Below are positions 5,511 through 5,549 of a stretch of DNA of 5,549 nucleotides, piece by piece. This stretch comes from an uncultured Oscillospiraceae bacterium. Lineage in GTDB: Bacteria > Bacillota > Clostridia > Oscillospirales > Oscillospiraceae. The stretch is from the NCBI GenBank assembly GCA_910577805.1, contig CAJTOE010000162.1, positions 1 through 5,549 on the forward strand, written 5' to 3'. Numbering within the stretch: position 1 is the stretch's first letter; the number at the start of each line of letters is the position of its first letter. The position numbers and the translations under genes were made by a program. Under the pieces are notes generated by a model. That model was not told the DNA's origin and did not search any database. It worked only from the letters and a program-made list of their open reading frames with translations.

Positions 5511-5549
5511 TTTCCATGTGCGGACTGGCCTCCCGCCGGCGGGCGGAGG
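5486..5549 (+). CDS. rluB: RsuA/RluB-family rRNA pseudouridine synthase, N-terminal fragment
   Basis: Only the first 21 codons are in the window; the gene continues past the right edge. They read MEERIQKLISMCGLASRRRAE, the hallmark start of the S4 RNA-binding domain of RsuA/RluB enzymes, in which the SRR stretch follows the first helix. These enzymes isomerise one uridine in 23S or 16S rRNA. The start is TTG with GAGGGAG 5 nt upstream, and the frame overlaps the carboxypeptidase stop by 25 nt. A pseudouridine synthase downstream of scpAB and a D,D-carboxypeptidase also occurs in Bacillus, which supports the call. The catalytic domain is out of view, so RluB rather than another family member is inferred from context. 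Confidence 0.82.
   Translation, partial: MEERIQKLISMCGLASRRRAE

Overview
The window looks like chromosomal DNA from a GC-rich, Gram-positive, probably spore-forming member of the Clostridia, most likely Oscillospiraceae-like (Flavonifractor/Oscillibacter type). The reasons are GC-rich codons, strong Shine-Dalgarno sequences, frequent TTG starts, and a gene order (M50 protease - scpA - scpB - DUF2953 - ytfJ/gerW - D,D-carboxypeptidase - rluB) that is familiar from sporulating Clostridia. The genus is an inference; no rRNA or other marker is present.

Left part (1-881, minus strand): a short operon of a 55-residue unrecognised protein followed by an Hsp70-family chaperone resembling HscC. The chaperone runs off the left edge, so only its first 217 residues, most of the ATPase lobe I and part of lobe II, are present. 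Middle (882-1188): an AT-rich intergenic region with two divergent sigma-A-type promoters. Each has a 17-bp spacer and an extended -10 TGn element. One drives the chaperone operon leftwards and the other drives the long operon rightwards.

Right part (1189-5549, plus strand): seven closely packed genes, several overlapping: an intramembrane M50 metalloprotease, condensin subunits ScpA and ScpB, a DUF2953 membrane-anchored protein with a Lys/Pro-rich linker, the spore protein YtfJ/GerW, an exported penicillin-binding D-alanyl-D-alanine carboxypeptidase, and the first 21 codons of an RsuA/RluB-type pseudouridine synthase. No terminator was seen between them, so they probably form one transcription unit. 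The genes combine chromosome organisation (ScpAB), envelope and spore functions (M50 protease, DUF2953, YtfJ, carboxypeptidase) and ribosome modification. ScpA and ScpB act in one complex; the others probably share timing or expression rather than a pathway.

No mobile element, CRISPR array, tRNA or rRNA was seen. Most of the window is conserved core genome. The least explained items are the 55-aa protein linked to the chaperone, a stem-loop in that operon's leader, a hairpin covering the ribosome binding site of the carboxypeptidase gene, and the Lys/Pro linker in the DUF2953 protein. None of these amounts to clear evidence of a new system.
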